64,000 nucleotides of DNA from Limisalsivibrio acetivorans (GTDB lineage Bacteria; Chrysiogenota; Deferribacteres; Deferribacterales; Geovibrionaceae), in NCBI RefSeq assembly GCF_000421105.1, contig NZ_ATWF01000001.1:1933407-1997406 (forward strand). Direction: 5' to 3'. Both the position numbers and the translations under genes were made by a program. Numbering within the stretch: the first letter of the stretch is position 1; each line of letters starts with the position of its first letter. Under the pieces are notes generated by a model. That model had not been told where the DNA came from. It made no database searches and worked only from the letters and a program-made list of their open reading frames with translations. Below are positions 39,682-48,539 of the stretch, one piece after another.

Positions 39682-40787
39682 TAAAACTTGTCGATCGAGA
39701 TCGGTACCACCAGGTATTTATAGTCCTCATCCTCGGGGACTATTATTGCGGGATTACGCCTTCCCTGCATTTGTAGGGTGAAGTAATCTGTATCTATATT
39801 GGAAACGATCTCAAGTATATGCCTCGCATTAAAGATTATATCCATGGGCTCACCCTCGTAAACGACATCTTCAATAAGTTCATGACCTTGCCCATACTCT
39901 GTCTCAAGGGAGTTTACCGAAAGATTGCCGTCCTCAAAGGAGAGAACAACACCATGGGTTATCTCGCTGGTTATGGTGGATACCCTTCTGACTACCTCTG
40001 CAAAAAGCTTACGGTTCAGCTTGGCCTTTATGGGGTATTCAGAATCGAAAAGCTTGGTGATACTCTTTATGTACTTCTCTATGAGCTTTGAGTATATAAC
40101 GATGCTTCCCGTCTTGAACATAACCTGCTTTTTGTCCGTCTCGATCTCTATCTCTTCTTCATCATCAAGGATCTTCATGAGCTCCATAACGGTCTTTTTA
40201 GGTATGTTGATGGTAAATTCATCACTGAACTCTTCATCGAAAACTGCCTTCGCTGTTGCTATTCGCTGGAAATCAGCCGCAGAGATCTCAAGGCGGTTTC
40301 CGTAAACGGAGAAATGAGCACCGGTGTACTCAATCTTCGAAGCATCGTTAGAAACAGAGAATGCGGTCTTTTTGAGAAGCTGATGAAGGGCCTCGCTCTT
40401 GATCTTGAAGAAGTATTCCGGAGTTATCTCGCTCATCGTGGGGAAGAGTTCCGGACTGATCGTGCTGAGTTTGAAAGAGGATTTGCCCGATTTGATGTTA
40501 AGCTTGGAACCGTCATGATTAAAATCAATGACCGAACCATCTGGGAGCTCTTTTACGATATCAAGGAGCTTCTTGCCGGAAACCGTTACAGTTCCGATCT
40601 CCTCTATGCTTGCTTCCATCGTACAGGAGAAACCTATCTGCATATTTGTACTGCGCAGGGTGAGTTTCTCCCCCTCAGCTTCGATAAGGATATTCTGCAG
40701 TACCGTATTGAGGTTTTTCGGACTGGTGTAGCTGTTCGCATACTGAACTATCGGATAGATATCATCCTTAACAACTTTGAATCTCAT
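39681..40787 (-). CDS. dnaN: DNA polymerase III sliding clamp (beta subunit)
   Basis: A 368-residue ring-forming clamp that tethers polymerase III. Three repeated clamp domains; recognisable pieces are the N-terminal MRFKVVKDDIYPIVQYANS, an ISAADFQRIATA segment in the middle, and the C-terminal RNPAIIVPEDEDYKYLVVP pattern (family: P-x-x-x-x-YLVMP). It is the first gene left of the presumed origin and is transcribed away from it. No dnaA precedes it. Confidence 0.96.
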   Translation of the reverse strand: MRFKVVKDDIYPIVQYANSYTSPKNLNTVLQNILIEAEGEKLTLRSTNMQIGFSCTMEASIEEIGTVTVSGKKLLDIVKELPDGSVIDFNHDGSKLNIKSGKSSFKLSTISPELFPTMSEITPEYFFKIKSEALHQLLKKTAFSVSNDASKIEYTGAHFSVYGNRLEISAADFQRIATAKAVFDEEFSDEFTINIPKKTVMELMKILDDEEEIEIETDKKQVMFKTGSIVIYSKLIEKYIKSITKLFDSEYPIKAKLNRKLFAEVVRRVSTITSEITHGVVLSFEDGNLSVNSLETEYGQGHELIEDVVYEGEPMDIIFNARHILEIVSNIDTDYFTLQMQGRRNPAIIVPEDEDYKYLVVPISIDKF

Positions 40788-41072
40788 CGATTCCTCTTTT
40801 AATAATACAATTATATTTAAAAATAGTAGTAAGTAATAATAGGGGATCTTGATCCTGTTTACAAGTGATATTTCGCCTTTTAAATCAACATCTTGAAGCT
40901 TGGAAAAACTTGTTTATTTTCTGGATCTTTTCTCAAGAAAGTTAAGATCGATTTTGTGGAAAACGCAAATCTTTCAATATCACGTGGAAAACCCCCGGAT
41001 CTTTCAAGGTTTTTCCAATATCATTGCACAGATCATTCAAGATCACATTTTGTAGTATTATTGCAGTAATTT
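40788..41072. other. Candidate chromosomal replication origin (oriC)
   Basis: A 285-bp, AT-rich gap where transcription diverges: the dnaN-recF-gyrB-gyrA block goes left, the next genes go right. It holds DnaA-box-like words TGTGGAAAA (40955-40963, the complement of TTTTCCACA), CGTGGAAAA (40983-40991), TTGGAAAAA (40900-40908) and TTTTCCAAT (41011-41019). It also has repeated GATCTTTCAA-like words at about 40923, 40998 and 41031, and a very AT-rich flank at 40800-40845 that could unwind. Gene context is the strongest support. dnaA is absent, so other sites remain possible. Confidence 0.65.
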
Positions 41073-41101
41073 TTGACAATTAAGATGCACGTTGCTATAT
41101 T
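41073..41101 (+). promoter_or_regulatory. Sigma-70-type promoter for the hfq-like gene
   Basis: TTGACA at 41073-41078, a 17-base spacer, and TATATT at 41096-41101: close to the ideal consensus. A small hairpin, CCCTC/GAGGG, follows at about 41118-41133 in the leader, before the ribosome site GGGGGAAG and ATG 41172. Confidence 0.8.
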
Positions 41102-41171
41102 TATGATCTGATAAGAGCCCTCTGCATTGAGGGTGTATATTACTTTAGTTGAGTTTTTCACCGGGGGAAGT

Positions 41172-41675
41172 ATGTCCATCTACGCTCAGATTGAGTTTGT
41201 CTTCATGCATAATGCGAGAACGAAGAACGTTCCGCTTATGTTTATTATGAGAAATAAGGAAAGATTTCGTGGAAAGGTTGTGGACTTTGATCAGTACCAC
41301 TTTGTTATCGATGATGCAGATATTAAGATTCTCCTTTCAAAGAAGGATATTGCAACCGTTGCCTCCGCAAGAACAGTTGTGGATATCGATTTCATAAGCA
41401 AGATTTACTACCACGCACACCAGGGAAAACACCCCAGACATACACGCCCACCCATGCAGGACATATTCCTCAACGAAGTGCGTAAATCGAAATCACCCAT
41501 CATAAGCTTCCTTGTAAACGGGGTTAAGATCCGTGGCTCACTCATCGGATTCGATAACTATACCATACTAACCTCCTTCGAAGGAAGGCAACAGCTCGTC
41601 TATAAAAGCGCAATTTCCACTGTGTTCCCCCTCTACCAGTATGGTGAGATCATAAAATACGACAACGAGAGATAA
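41172..41675 (+). CDS. hfq: Tandem-domain Hfq-like RNA chaperone
   Basis: A 167-residue protein with two Hfq/Sm domains, where normal Hfq has one of about 65 residues. Domain 2 (about 96-153) is a good Hfq: QDIFLNEVRKSKSPI, FLVNGVKIRGSLIGFDNY, and the Sm2 motif YKSAISTV (usual YKHAIST, so the central His is Ser). Domain 1 (about 4-66) keeps the pattern FMRNKERFRGKVVDFDQY-like (FIMRNKERFRGKVVDFDQ) but its Sm2 reads LSKKDIATV. A His-rich linker at about 80-90 joins them. Hfq binds small RNAs and mRNAs as a hexamer; two fused domains might form a three-chain ring (inference). ATG 41172 is chosen from the GGGGG ribosome site. Confidence 0.9.
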   Translation: MSIYAQIEFVFMHNARTKNVPLMFIMRNKERFRGKVVDFDQYHFVIDDADIKILLSKKDIATVASARTVVDIDFISKIYYHAHQGKHPRHTRPPMQDIFLNEVRKSKSPIISFLVNGVKIRGSLIGFDNYTILTSFEGRQQLVYKSAISTVFPLYQYGEIIKYDNER

Positions 41676-41681
41676 ACAAGA

Positions 41682-42059
41682 ATGAAAGACAAAATCAAAA
41701 TTTTAATTGTGGACGACGAAGAACACACCAGAATGGGATACAAAGAGGTTCTCGAAATGTCCGATTACGAAGCGGATGCAGCAGGAGATGCAAGAACAGG
41801 ACTGGAACTTGCCGGCAAAAAGCAGTACGACGTTATAATAACAGACCTGCGAATGCCCGAGGTGGACGGCCTCGCCTTCCTCGAAAGATTGCGCAAATTC
41901 GATGAAATATCTAAGGCCATCGTGATAACAGCCTTCGGCTCCTTTAAAACCTATAAGAAATCCCAAGATCTCGGTGCTGTGACATACCTCAATAAACCAG
42001 TTAAAGCTGCAGACCTCAAAGGCGCTGTGGATGAGGTTCTTGGAGACATAGGCTCCTGA
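41682..42059 (+). CDS. Single-domain response regulator
   Basis: A 125-residue receiver: VDDEE acidic pair, phosphoacceptor Asp in IITDLRMPEVDG, Thr in VITAFGSF and Lys in YLNKPVKAADL. The AFGS-x-K segment and KPVK resemble receivers of NtrC-type or sporulation regulators, but no output domain follows. It starts 6 bp after the tandem-Hfq gene and is followed by a terminator, so these two genes form one transcript. Pairing with an RNA chaperone is unusual. Confidence 0.93.
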   Translation: MKDKIKILIVDDEEHTRMGYKEVLEMSDYEADAAGDARTGLELAGKKQYDVIITDLRMPEVDGLAFLERLRKFDEISKAIVITAFGSFKTYKKSQDLGAVTYLNKPVKAADLKGAVDEVLGDIGS

Positions 42060-42065
42060 TAAAAT

Positions 42066-42103
42066 AACGGGCAGACCATTCCGGACTGCCCGTTAGTAAT
42101 TTT
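42066..42103 (+). terminator. Terminator of the hfq-response regulator operon
   Basis: AACGGGCAG (42066-42074) and CTGCCCGTT (42086-42094) form a perfect 9-bp stem with an 11-base loop, followed by AGTAATTTT. Placed between convergent genes, it may serve both. Confidence 0.85.
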
Positions 42104-42114
42104 AGGACCCTATA

Positions 42115-44073
42115 TTAGCCTTCGAATTCCTGTTCCATCCTGTCATAGATGCGCCTGAACTCATCCGTATCAAAGAGATTAAAGCTCTCTTCCATACGAA
42201 GCTTATTGTCCAGATACGCCTTAACAGTCGGCGCCTGAAAGAAGTTCACCGCAAACATGGTGGGATCGCCGCTGAAGGTCTTAATAAGATCCCCGTACTT
42301 CTCAGGAACCATCTCTAGCTTAACTATATTCTCAGCCAGACCCTCGCACTGCGACATTGTGTAGAATACGATGCTGTCTGGCCTGCCGTAAAGCTTCTCT
42401 GTATAAAGAACCGCCGCCATGATGAATTTGCGCAGCCTGTGTAGATTCCTCAAGCTGCTACCTGTTATGAACAGATCACTGCTCGATTTAGAGAAGATCC
42501 TGAAGGAATCCTCACCGGGCGTCTTGGTGAATTTTGTGGTTATCGTCATAGAGTTGGGATCCCCAGCCAGCTGCTCCTCAACTTCAGCACGGTTAATCAG
42601 ATTAAGCTTACTGTCCGTAAGACCCTTCTCATAGAGAAGCGCCGCAATACGGAAGTATGAAGCAAGGCTTAGTGAATCGGGCTCACGCTCTGGATGCCTG
42701 TAAGTGTAGTCCACAAGATTGCTATCAACCTTAACCACAGGGTTCTTCCCCCGAAGAGGGGCCTTGTCGAAGGTTATATCCTCATAGGAGCCCTCGGTAC
42801 TCAGCTCGGATATCTTACCGTCGTGGTAGTGGTAAACCCGCTCAAGCATATCAAGGGGGATTATCAGCTTTCTCCCCGATGCCTGATTCAGGAAGCGGAA
42901 GAAGGCCAGGATATCCATGGGGGAATTCAAGGGCTGGATAACCTCGTATAGCGTCCCCAGCTGTTCCGCTGTGTGGTATGTTATGAGGTTGAAAAGCTCT
43001 ATACCATCAAAGCGCTCCTCGCTGAGGATGACAATCACACGCTCAGGCCTGCTAGTTTCCGTCTTCTTATCGATGAAGTCACCGATCGTTCCATCTGAAA
43101 GCATATCAGCAAGTGGAAGATCACTCTCCGCCATGCCGTCCATGCTTATGGTTCCTATACCTGCAGAATAATGGTAATACTTCACGCCGCCTGGCGCCTG
43201 TATCATTATTAAACCGTCCGTTGCATACGTCTCCGGCTCCTCTTCGGGCTCACGCCTTATGAGAGGCTCTTCCGTGTCACCCCCCCCCTTGCCGTCCGAT
43301 GCATGGGGCGGTGCGGATGTAATCCCCTTCTCCGGCTCTGTCTCAATATCCTTTATCGGCTCGATATCGGACTCGGCATCATCACTCCTGCCGTCCGAAG
43401 CATGGGGTGGCGCGGATGTAATCCCCTTCTCAGGCTCAGTCTCAATATCCTTTATAGGCTCGATATCGGACTCGGCCTCCTTCTCCCCCTTTCCATCCGA
43501 AGCGTGGGGTGGTGCGGATGTTATCCCCTTCTCCGGCTCTGTTTCTATATCTTTCAACGGTTCAATATCTTGCAGCGGCTCTGTGCTGTTTTTACCGGAA
43601 GGGGTGTAGTTTGAGATAAAGTCTTCTTCGTCTTCCTTCTCCTCAGCCTTATTCATAAACATCTCTGTGGAGAGTACGGATTTAAACTCGTTCTCATCCT
43701 GCTCATCAGCTTCAACGGGAGCCTGTCTCTTGCGAACCTCAACGCCGAGGATATTAGGATCGGTGTCCTCCCTCTTCCTCGGTTCTTCGGTATCGATAAT
43801 AAGATCCGATTTAACGTGATACTCGCAGGCAAGGCGAACACCAGCGGAGAGTGTCATCTCCGAGAGGATCTTCCGCTCGGTCTTGCTCGGTTTTGCGAGG
43901 TTCTTCCCCTCCACCTTAACCTTGCATTTCCCGCACTGCCCGTTGCCTTCGCAAAGGTTATAGATGTCTATACCGTTGTCCTTAAGCAGCTTAAAAAGAT
44001 CCGTACCCGCTTTTGCCTCAAGGTTTCTGTCCAGATTCTTAACGTACACATTGAACTTTTTAGATAGAAACAT
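42115..44073 (-). CDS. 2Fe-2S ferredoxin-domain protein, RACo/DUF4445-like, with internal repeats
   Basis: A 652-residue protein. Residues 8-95 form a plant-type [2Fe-2S] domain with ligands Cys41, Cys47, Cys50 and Cys83, in the style of reductive activators of corrinoid proteins. Residues about 100-290 are acidic, low-complexity linker that includes three near-identical 33-34-residue repeats. The C-terminal 360 residues may be a strongly diverged ASKHA domain: near the end LRNLHRLRKFIMAAVLYTE and the segment after it follow the pattern of DUF4445, but the glycine-rich phosphate loops are missing. Perhaps an inactive activator turned sensor or scaffold (inference). Convergent with the response regulator. 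Confidence 0.7.
   Translation of the reverse strand: MFLSKKFNVYVKNLDRNLEAKAGTDLFKLLKDNGIDIYNLCEGNGQCGKCKVKVEGKNLAKPSKTERKILSEMTLSAGVRLACEYHVKSDLIIDTEEPRKREDTDPNILGVEVRKRQAPVEADEQDENEFKSVLSTEMFMNKAEEKEDEEDFISNYTPSGKNSTEPLQDIEPLKDIETEPEKGITSAPPHASDGKGEKEAESDIEPIKDIETEPEKGITSAPPHASDGRSDDAESDIEPIKDIETEPEKGITSAPPHASDGKGGGDTEEPLIRREPEEEPETYATDGLIMIQAPGGVKYYHYSAGIGTISMDGMAESDLPLADMLSDGTIGDFIDKKTETSRPERVIVILSEERFDGIELFNLITYHTAEQLGTLYEVIQPLNSPMDILAFFRFLNQASGRKLIIPLDMLERVYHYHDGKISELSTEGSYEDITFDKAPLRGKNPVVKVDSNLVDYTYRHPEREPDSLSLASYFRIAALLYEKGLTDSKLNLINRAEVEEQLAGDPNSMTITTKFTKTPGEDSFRIFSKSSSDLFITGSSLRNLHRLRKFIMAAVLYTEKLYGRPDSIVFYTMSQCEGLAENIVKLEMVPEKYGDLIKTFSGDPTMFAVNFFQAPTVKAYLDNKLRMEESFNLFDTDEFRRIYDRMEQEFEG
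43290..43563 (-). repeat. In-gene tandem repeat, three units of about 100 bp
   Basis: Codes residues 171-262 of the ferredoxin-domain protein. Each unit contains DIETEPEKGITSAPPHASDG; unit spacing is 34 and then 33 residues. The DNA copies differ at silent sites (for example GCGGATGTAATCC and GCGGATGTTATCC), so the repeats are not brand new. Confidence 0.95.
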
Positions 44074-44213
44074 GTATCTCCGCCTCGGTTAGTTTTGTAA
44101 TATGATACTTAATACTGAAAATAATCCCAAATATAATTTCGGTCAGATAACGTTATTGTTTAGCAATTGCGAAATGTGTTGATCACTTCATCCGTTTACC
44201 GTATTTTTAGCGA

Positions 44214-45137
44214 ATGCGTATTGTAAGGGATATCGAAACATATACATCAGCAGAACCCTATGCCGTAAGCCTCGGAAACTTCGATGGTCTCCATCTTGGT
44301 CATATGAAGATAATAGACACCCTTAAGAGCTATTCAGCGAAGAGGGGTTTAAAGAACGGCGTCATTACCTTCTCCCCCCATCCTATGAAGTATTTCGGAA
44401 TGGATCTAAGGCTTATAATGCAGGAGAAAAGCAAGGCCCGAATCCTGGAAGATGCCGGCATTGATATCCTGTTCAATCTCTCCTTCAGTAAGAAGCTTGC
44501 GGATATCGACCCCGAGCTGTTTGTTCGAGAGTTTCTGGTCAAGAAGCTCCGGGCCGTATCTGTTATTGTGGGCCACGATTACCGCTTCGGGCAGAAGAGA
44601 AAAGGGGACTATGACCTCCTTAAAAGGCTGGGGGAGAAATACGGCTTCACCGCTGTTCGTGTCCCGAAGGTTACCGCCGGGGAATATACCGTCTCCAGCA
44701 CAAACATACGCCGCTTCCTGAAAGAGGGTAACGTTGTCATGGCCGAGAAGCTCCTGGGCAGGCCCTTCTTCCTTGAAGGGAAGATAGAGACCGGGGACAG
44801 CCTTGGCAGAAAGCTCGGCTTTCCCACAGCAAACCTGAATACCGATAATGAGCTTATCCCTAAAACAGGCGTATATGCTGCTAGAATGTATGTTGACGGG
44901 CAAAGGTTTGATGGAGTTACAAACATCGGCAGCCGCCCCACCTTCAACTTCCCCGACAATGTACGCATCGAAACACACCTATTCGACTTCGACGGCGATC
45001 TCTATGAAAAAGAGGTATGTCTCGAACTCATAAAATATATCAGGGAGGAGGAGCGCTTCTCCTCACCCGAAGAGCTCGCAGAAGTGATTAGCAAAGACTG
45101 CGGCAAAGCAAGAACAATTCTGGGATACAGGGAATGA
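44214..45137 (+). CDS. ribF: Bifunctional riboflavin kinase/FAD synthetase RibF
   Basis: Makes FMN and FAD from riboflavin. 307 residues: an N-terminal nucleotidyltransferase domain (LGNFDGLHLGHMKII, FSPHPMKYF, GHDYRFGQKRKGDY, and STNIRRFLKEG) and a C-terminal flavokinase domain (GRKLGFPTANL, GVYAARMYVDG, NIGSRPTF). No clear ribosome site precedes the ATG; the sequence GTATTTTTAGCGA just upstream could mean a leaderless or weakly translated message. The end overlaps rimO by 4 bp. Confidence 0.95.
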   Translation: MRIVRDIETYTSAEPYAVSLGNFDGLHLGHMKIIDTLKSYSAKRGLKNGVITFSPHPMKYFGMDLRLIMQEKSKARILEDAGIDILFNLSFSKKLADIDPELFVREFLVKKLRAVSVIVGHDYRFGQKRKGDYDLLKRLGEKYGFTAVRVPKVTAGEYTVSSTNIRRFLKEGNVVMAEKLLGRPFFLEGKIETGDSLGRKLGFPTANLNTDNELIPKTGVYAARMYVDGQRFDGVTNIGSRPTFNFPDNVRIETHLFDFDGDLYEKEVCLELIKYIREEERFSSPEELAEVISKDCGKARTILGYRE

Positions 45138-46444
45138 AGGTAGCATACATAAGCCTTGGGTGCTCAAAGAACAGGGTGGATCTCGAATACCTCATAGGTG
45201 AACTGAACGAACAGGGGCATGAGATAACCGTTGAGATACCCGATGCGGACCTGCTGGTGGTGAACACATGCGGCTTTATCGAACCCGCAGTAACCGAGGC
45301 CGTTGAAACTATTGTGGAATCAGCTCAGGCACTTAAGCCAGGAGCAAAGCTTGCCGTAACAGGGTGTATGACCGAGCGGTATATGGACGAGATAGCCGAT
45401 GAACTCCCAGAGATAGATTTCCACACCGGAGCAGGGAGGATGGACGATCTCCTCGCATGGCTCGACGGACGAAGGATAAAATCCACCCAGAACTACCGCT
45501 ACGACAAGCCCCGTGTTCTCACCACACCCTCCTATTACGCATACCTCAAGATAGCGGACGGATGTAGTAACCGATGCTCTTACTGCACCATACCATCCAT
45601 CAGAGGAAAACTTACCAGCAGGCGCATGGAGGATATAGTGGATGAGGCGGTAAGGCTCACGCAATCAGGCGTTAAGGAGCTTGTAATCGTCTCTCAGGAC
45701 AGCACAAAATATGGTTCAGATATATACGGAAAACCAAAGTTGATAGAGCTTATCAATAAGCTTGATAATGTCGACGGCGATTTCTACATACGGCTGATGT
45801 ATCTCAACCCCGATGGTGTAACCGAAGAGCTTGTGGAAAAGGTTAATGAATCCGGACGGATCATAAGCTACTACGACATGCCGGTTCAGCATTTCAGTGA
45901 TGAGATGCTGAAAAAGATGAATCGTAGATCGAGCTCCGCAGATATTGCGAAGGTTTTTCATATGATAAGGGAAAAGAACCCCGATGCCTTCATACGTACA
46001 ACCGCCATTGTGGGCTTCCCTGGCGAGAGCGAAGAGGATTTTGATAAACTTCTGTCATTCATAAAGGAATACAAGCCTGACTTCGCCGGATTCTTCCCCT
46101 ATTACAGAGAGGAAGGAACACCAGCGGCGGAGATCGATATAAAGATGGACGGGCGCAATGTCAGGGGAAGGATAGGTAAGCTCCGCCGTGCCCAGGAGCG
46201 CAACACTGTGGAACGCTTGAAAAAGCTCAAAAAAAATGACATCTTATGCTTTGCTGAAAAAACAAATGAGGATTTCGACTTTCTTATAGAAGGGAGGGCA
46301 ATGTTTCAGGCTCCCGAGGTAGACGGCAAGGTTATCTTCACAGCCGGAACAGCAGATTCCGGAGCCGGACCCTATACATGCACCATCGATAAGATTGTCT
46401 ATCCCGACCTCTACTGCATGATGGTCGGTGAAGAGGAGATATGA
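45134..46444 (+). CDS. rimO: Ribosomal protein S12 methylthiotransferase RimO
   Basis: Radical-SAM enzyme that thiomethylates Asp88 of ribosomal protein S12. 436 residues with three parts: UPF0004 domain (SLGCSKNRVD, VNTCGFIEPA, TGCM supplying three cluster cysteines), radical-SAM core with GCSNRCSYC, and a C-terminal TRAM domain. The CSKN-VD pattern separates it from MiaB. ATG overlaps the ribF stop as ATGA. Confidence 0.96.
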   Translation: MKVAYISLGCSKNRVDLEYLIGELNEQGHEITVEIPDADLLVVNTCGFIEPAVTEAVETIVESAQALKPGAKLAVTGCMTERYMDEIADELPEIDFHTGAGRMDDLLAWLDGRRIKSTQNYRYDKPRVLTTPSYYAYLKIADGCSNRCSYCTIPSIRGKLTSRRMEDIVDEAVRLTQSGVKELVIVSQDSTKYGSDIYGKPKLIELINKLDNVDGDFYIRLMYLNPDGVTEELVEKVNESGRIISYYDMPVQHFSDEMLKKMNRRSSSADIAKVFHMIREKNPDAFIRTTAIVGFPGESEEDFDKLLSFIKEYKPDFAGFFPYYREEGTPAAEIDIKMDGRNVRGRIGKLRRAQERNTVERLKKLKKNDILCFAEKTNEDFDFLIEGRAMFQAPEVDGKVIFTAGTADSGAGPYTCTIDKIVYPDLYCMMVGEEEI

Positions 46445-47220
46445 TGAGGATATTGATTTTAGTTCTTACAGCGGCGATGCTTTTTGTCTCATGTGGGAAG
46501 AAACCGGACGATTTAACACCATCGGAGATAAGCCTTCAGAAAGGGCTTAAGCTCTTTGAAAGAAAGAAATACGGCATGGCGGCCGATGAATTTGAGAATG
46601 CCATAAAAAGGGCGGAGGATCCGGAGCTTGCTGGAACGGCTCAGATATTCCTCGCAGACAGCTATTTCCTCGATAAAGAGTACGAGATGGCCATACCCGC
46701 CTATGAAACATATATCAGGATCTATCCCGAATCGGAGAATGCCCCCAGAGCCATGCTGCGCCTCGGTCTCTGCTATTACAGGCAGATAGATTCCATCGAC
46801 AGGGATAAGAAGAATATCGAAGAGGCGATGGTAGCCTTTCAGGAACTGCGTGAGGCATACCCCGGTTACGGTCTCGAATATGAGCTTGGCGACAAGATAC
46901 GTGAGCTCAGGGATATGCTGGCCGAGCGGGAGCTATACGTGGCAGAGTTCTACTTCCGCATCGATGAGGAAAGAGCCGCCATACGCAGGTTGCATTTCCT
47001 TGTAAAGAACTATCCGGACACCACAAGCTATCCCGAAGCGCTCTACCTGCTGGGGGATTTCTATGCAGGAAAGAAGGGGTACGAGGCTGAAGCAATAAAA
47101 TATTTCAGAGAGCTTGTAACCGAAGCACCCGAAAGCAAGCGGTTCAGTGATGTGCCGAAACGTCTTTCTGTTCTGCTTTCCAGAATTACCGAAGATATCG
47201 AAGAGAGGGGAGATAAATAA
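46441..47220 (+). CDS. bamD: Outer-membrane assembly lipoprotein BamD
   Basis: A 259-residue lipoprotein: short signal peptide with lipobox FVSC, then about five TPR-like helix pairs ([53 protein letters not shown]). BamD is the essential lipoprotein of the BAM complex that folds beta-barrel proteins in the outer membrane. Two ATG codons occur in a row; GAGGAG spacing favours the second (46444). It overlaps rimO. Confidence 0.88.
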   Translation: MMRILILVLTAAMLFVSCGKKPDDLTPSEISLQKGLKLFERKKYGMAADEFENAIKRAEDPELAGTAQIFLADSYFLDKEYEMAIPAYETYIRIYPESENAPRAMLRLGLCYYRQIDSIDRDKKNIEEAMVAFQELREAYPGYGLEYELGDKIRELRDMLAERELYVAEFYFRIDEERAAIRRLHFLVKNYPDTTSYPEALYLLGDFYAGKKGYEAEAIKYFRELVTEAPESKRFSDVPKRLSVLLSRITEDIEERGDK

Positions 47221-47221
47221 C

Positions 47222-48487
47222 ATGCTTGATATGAAGTATATCCTTGAAAACATGGATGACGTTAAAAAGAAGACGGCAGCAAGAAACGCCGCTTTTGATT
47301 TCGATAAACTCCTTGAGCTTGATAAAAGAAGAAGAGAGCTCATCAGCGAGGGAGAGGAGCTTAAGAAGAAGCGTAACGATGCCTCGAAGAATATCGGCAA
47401 GATCAAGCGTGAGGGTGGAGACATAGGCGAGATACAGGCGGAGATGAAAAAGGTATCCGACCGTATCAGCGAGTTGGACGGCGAGCTTGCGGAGGCTGAA
47501 CAGGCAAGGGATTCCCTCCTGCTAACCCTCCCCAACCTCGTACACGACTCCATACCCGAAGGCAAGGACGAGGATGATAATGCCCTCTACCGTGAATGGG
47601 GTGAGAAGCCCTCTTTCAATTTCGAAGCAAAGCCCCATTGGGAGATTGCGGAAAACCTTGGTCTTGTGGACTTTGAGCGTGGAACGAAGATAGCTAAATC
47701 CCGCTTTTCCGCCTATACCGGTGACGGTGCAAGGCTTGAGCGTGCGCTGATAAACTTTATGCTCGATACCCAGAGGGAGAACGGATACACAGAGGTTATG
47801 ACACCCTTCATGGTGAACTCTCAGGCGATGATCGGAACAGGCCAGCTCCCAAAGTTCGAAGAGGATCTGTTCAAATGCGAAGGTGAAGACCTCTACCTTA
47901 TCCCCACCGCAGAGGTTCCCGTAACGAACCTTTATTCTCAGGAGATCCTGGACGAATCCCAGCTCCCCGTAGCACATGCGGCATACTCACCCTGCTTCCG
48001 CCGTGAGGCAGGCTCCCACGGCAAGGATGTTCGAGGGCTTATCCGTCAGCACCAGTTCAACAAGGTGGAGCTAGTTAAGCTCACAAGGCCAGAAGATTCA
48101 TGGAATGAGCTTGAAAAGCTTCTATCCGATGCTGAAAGTATACTCAAGAAACTCGGCCTGCACTACAGGGTAATGACCCTTTCCAGCGGTGATATCGGCT
48201 TCTCCGCATCTAAGACCTACGATATAGAGGTGTGGCTCCCCGGACAGGATACTTACAGAGAGATATCCTCATGCAGCTGTTTCACAGACTTTCAGGCAAG
48301 ACGTGCAAATATACGCTTCCGCAGAGAGGGGAAAAAGGTTGAGTTTGTCCACACTCTCAACGGTTCCGGACTAGCTGTGGGAAGAACATTCCTCGCCCTT
48401 CTGGAGAACTGCCAGCAGGAGGACGGAAGAATCCTTGTACCCGAAGCACTCAGACCATACCTAGGCGGGCAGGAATATCTCGGATAA
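47222..48487 (+). CDS. serS: Seryl-tRNA synthetase
   Basis: Class II synthetase that charges tRNA-Ser, and also tRNA-Sec, so it supplies the seryl-tRNA that selenocysteine synthase converts. 421 residues: N-terminal coiled coil (about 30-100) that grips the long variable arm, motif 2 with [17 protein letters not shown], and motif 3 [22 protein letters not shown] 47222 with GGGGAG nine bases upstream is preferred; longer frames run into bamD. Confidence 0.97.
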   Translation: MLDMKYILENMDDVKKKTAARNAAFDFDKLLELDKRRRELISEGEELKKKRNDASKNIGKIKREGGDIGEIQAEMKKVSDRISELDGELAEAEQARDSLLLTLPNLVHDSIPEGKDEDDNALYREWGEKPSFNFEAKPHWEIAENLGLVDFERGTKIAKSRFSAYTGDGARLERALINFMLDTQRENGYTEVMTPFMVNSQAMIGTGQLPKFEEDLFKCEGEDLYLIPTAEVPVTNLYSQEILDESQLPVAHAAYSPCFRREAGSHGKDVRGLIRQHQFNKVELVKLTRPEDSWNELEKLLSDAESILKKLGLHYRVMTLSSGDIGFSASKTYDIEVWLPGQDTYREISSCSCFTDFQARRANIRFRREGKKVEFVHTLNGSGLAVGRTFLALLENCQQEDGRILVPEALRPYLGGQEYLG

Positions 48488-48539
48488 TAAAGCCCGCCTC
48501 TGGGTTATCTCAACACCCATCAACGGCGACTATAAACGT

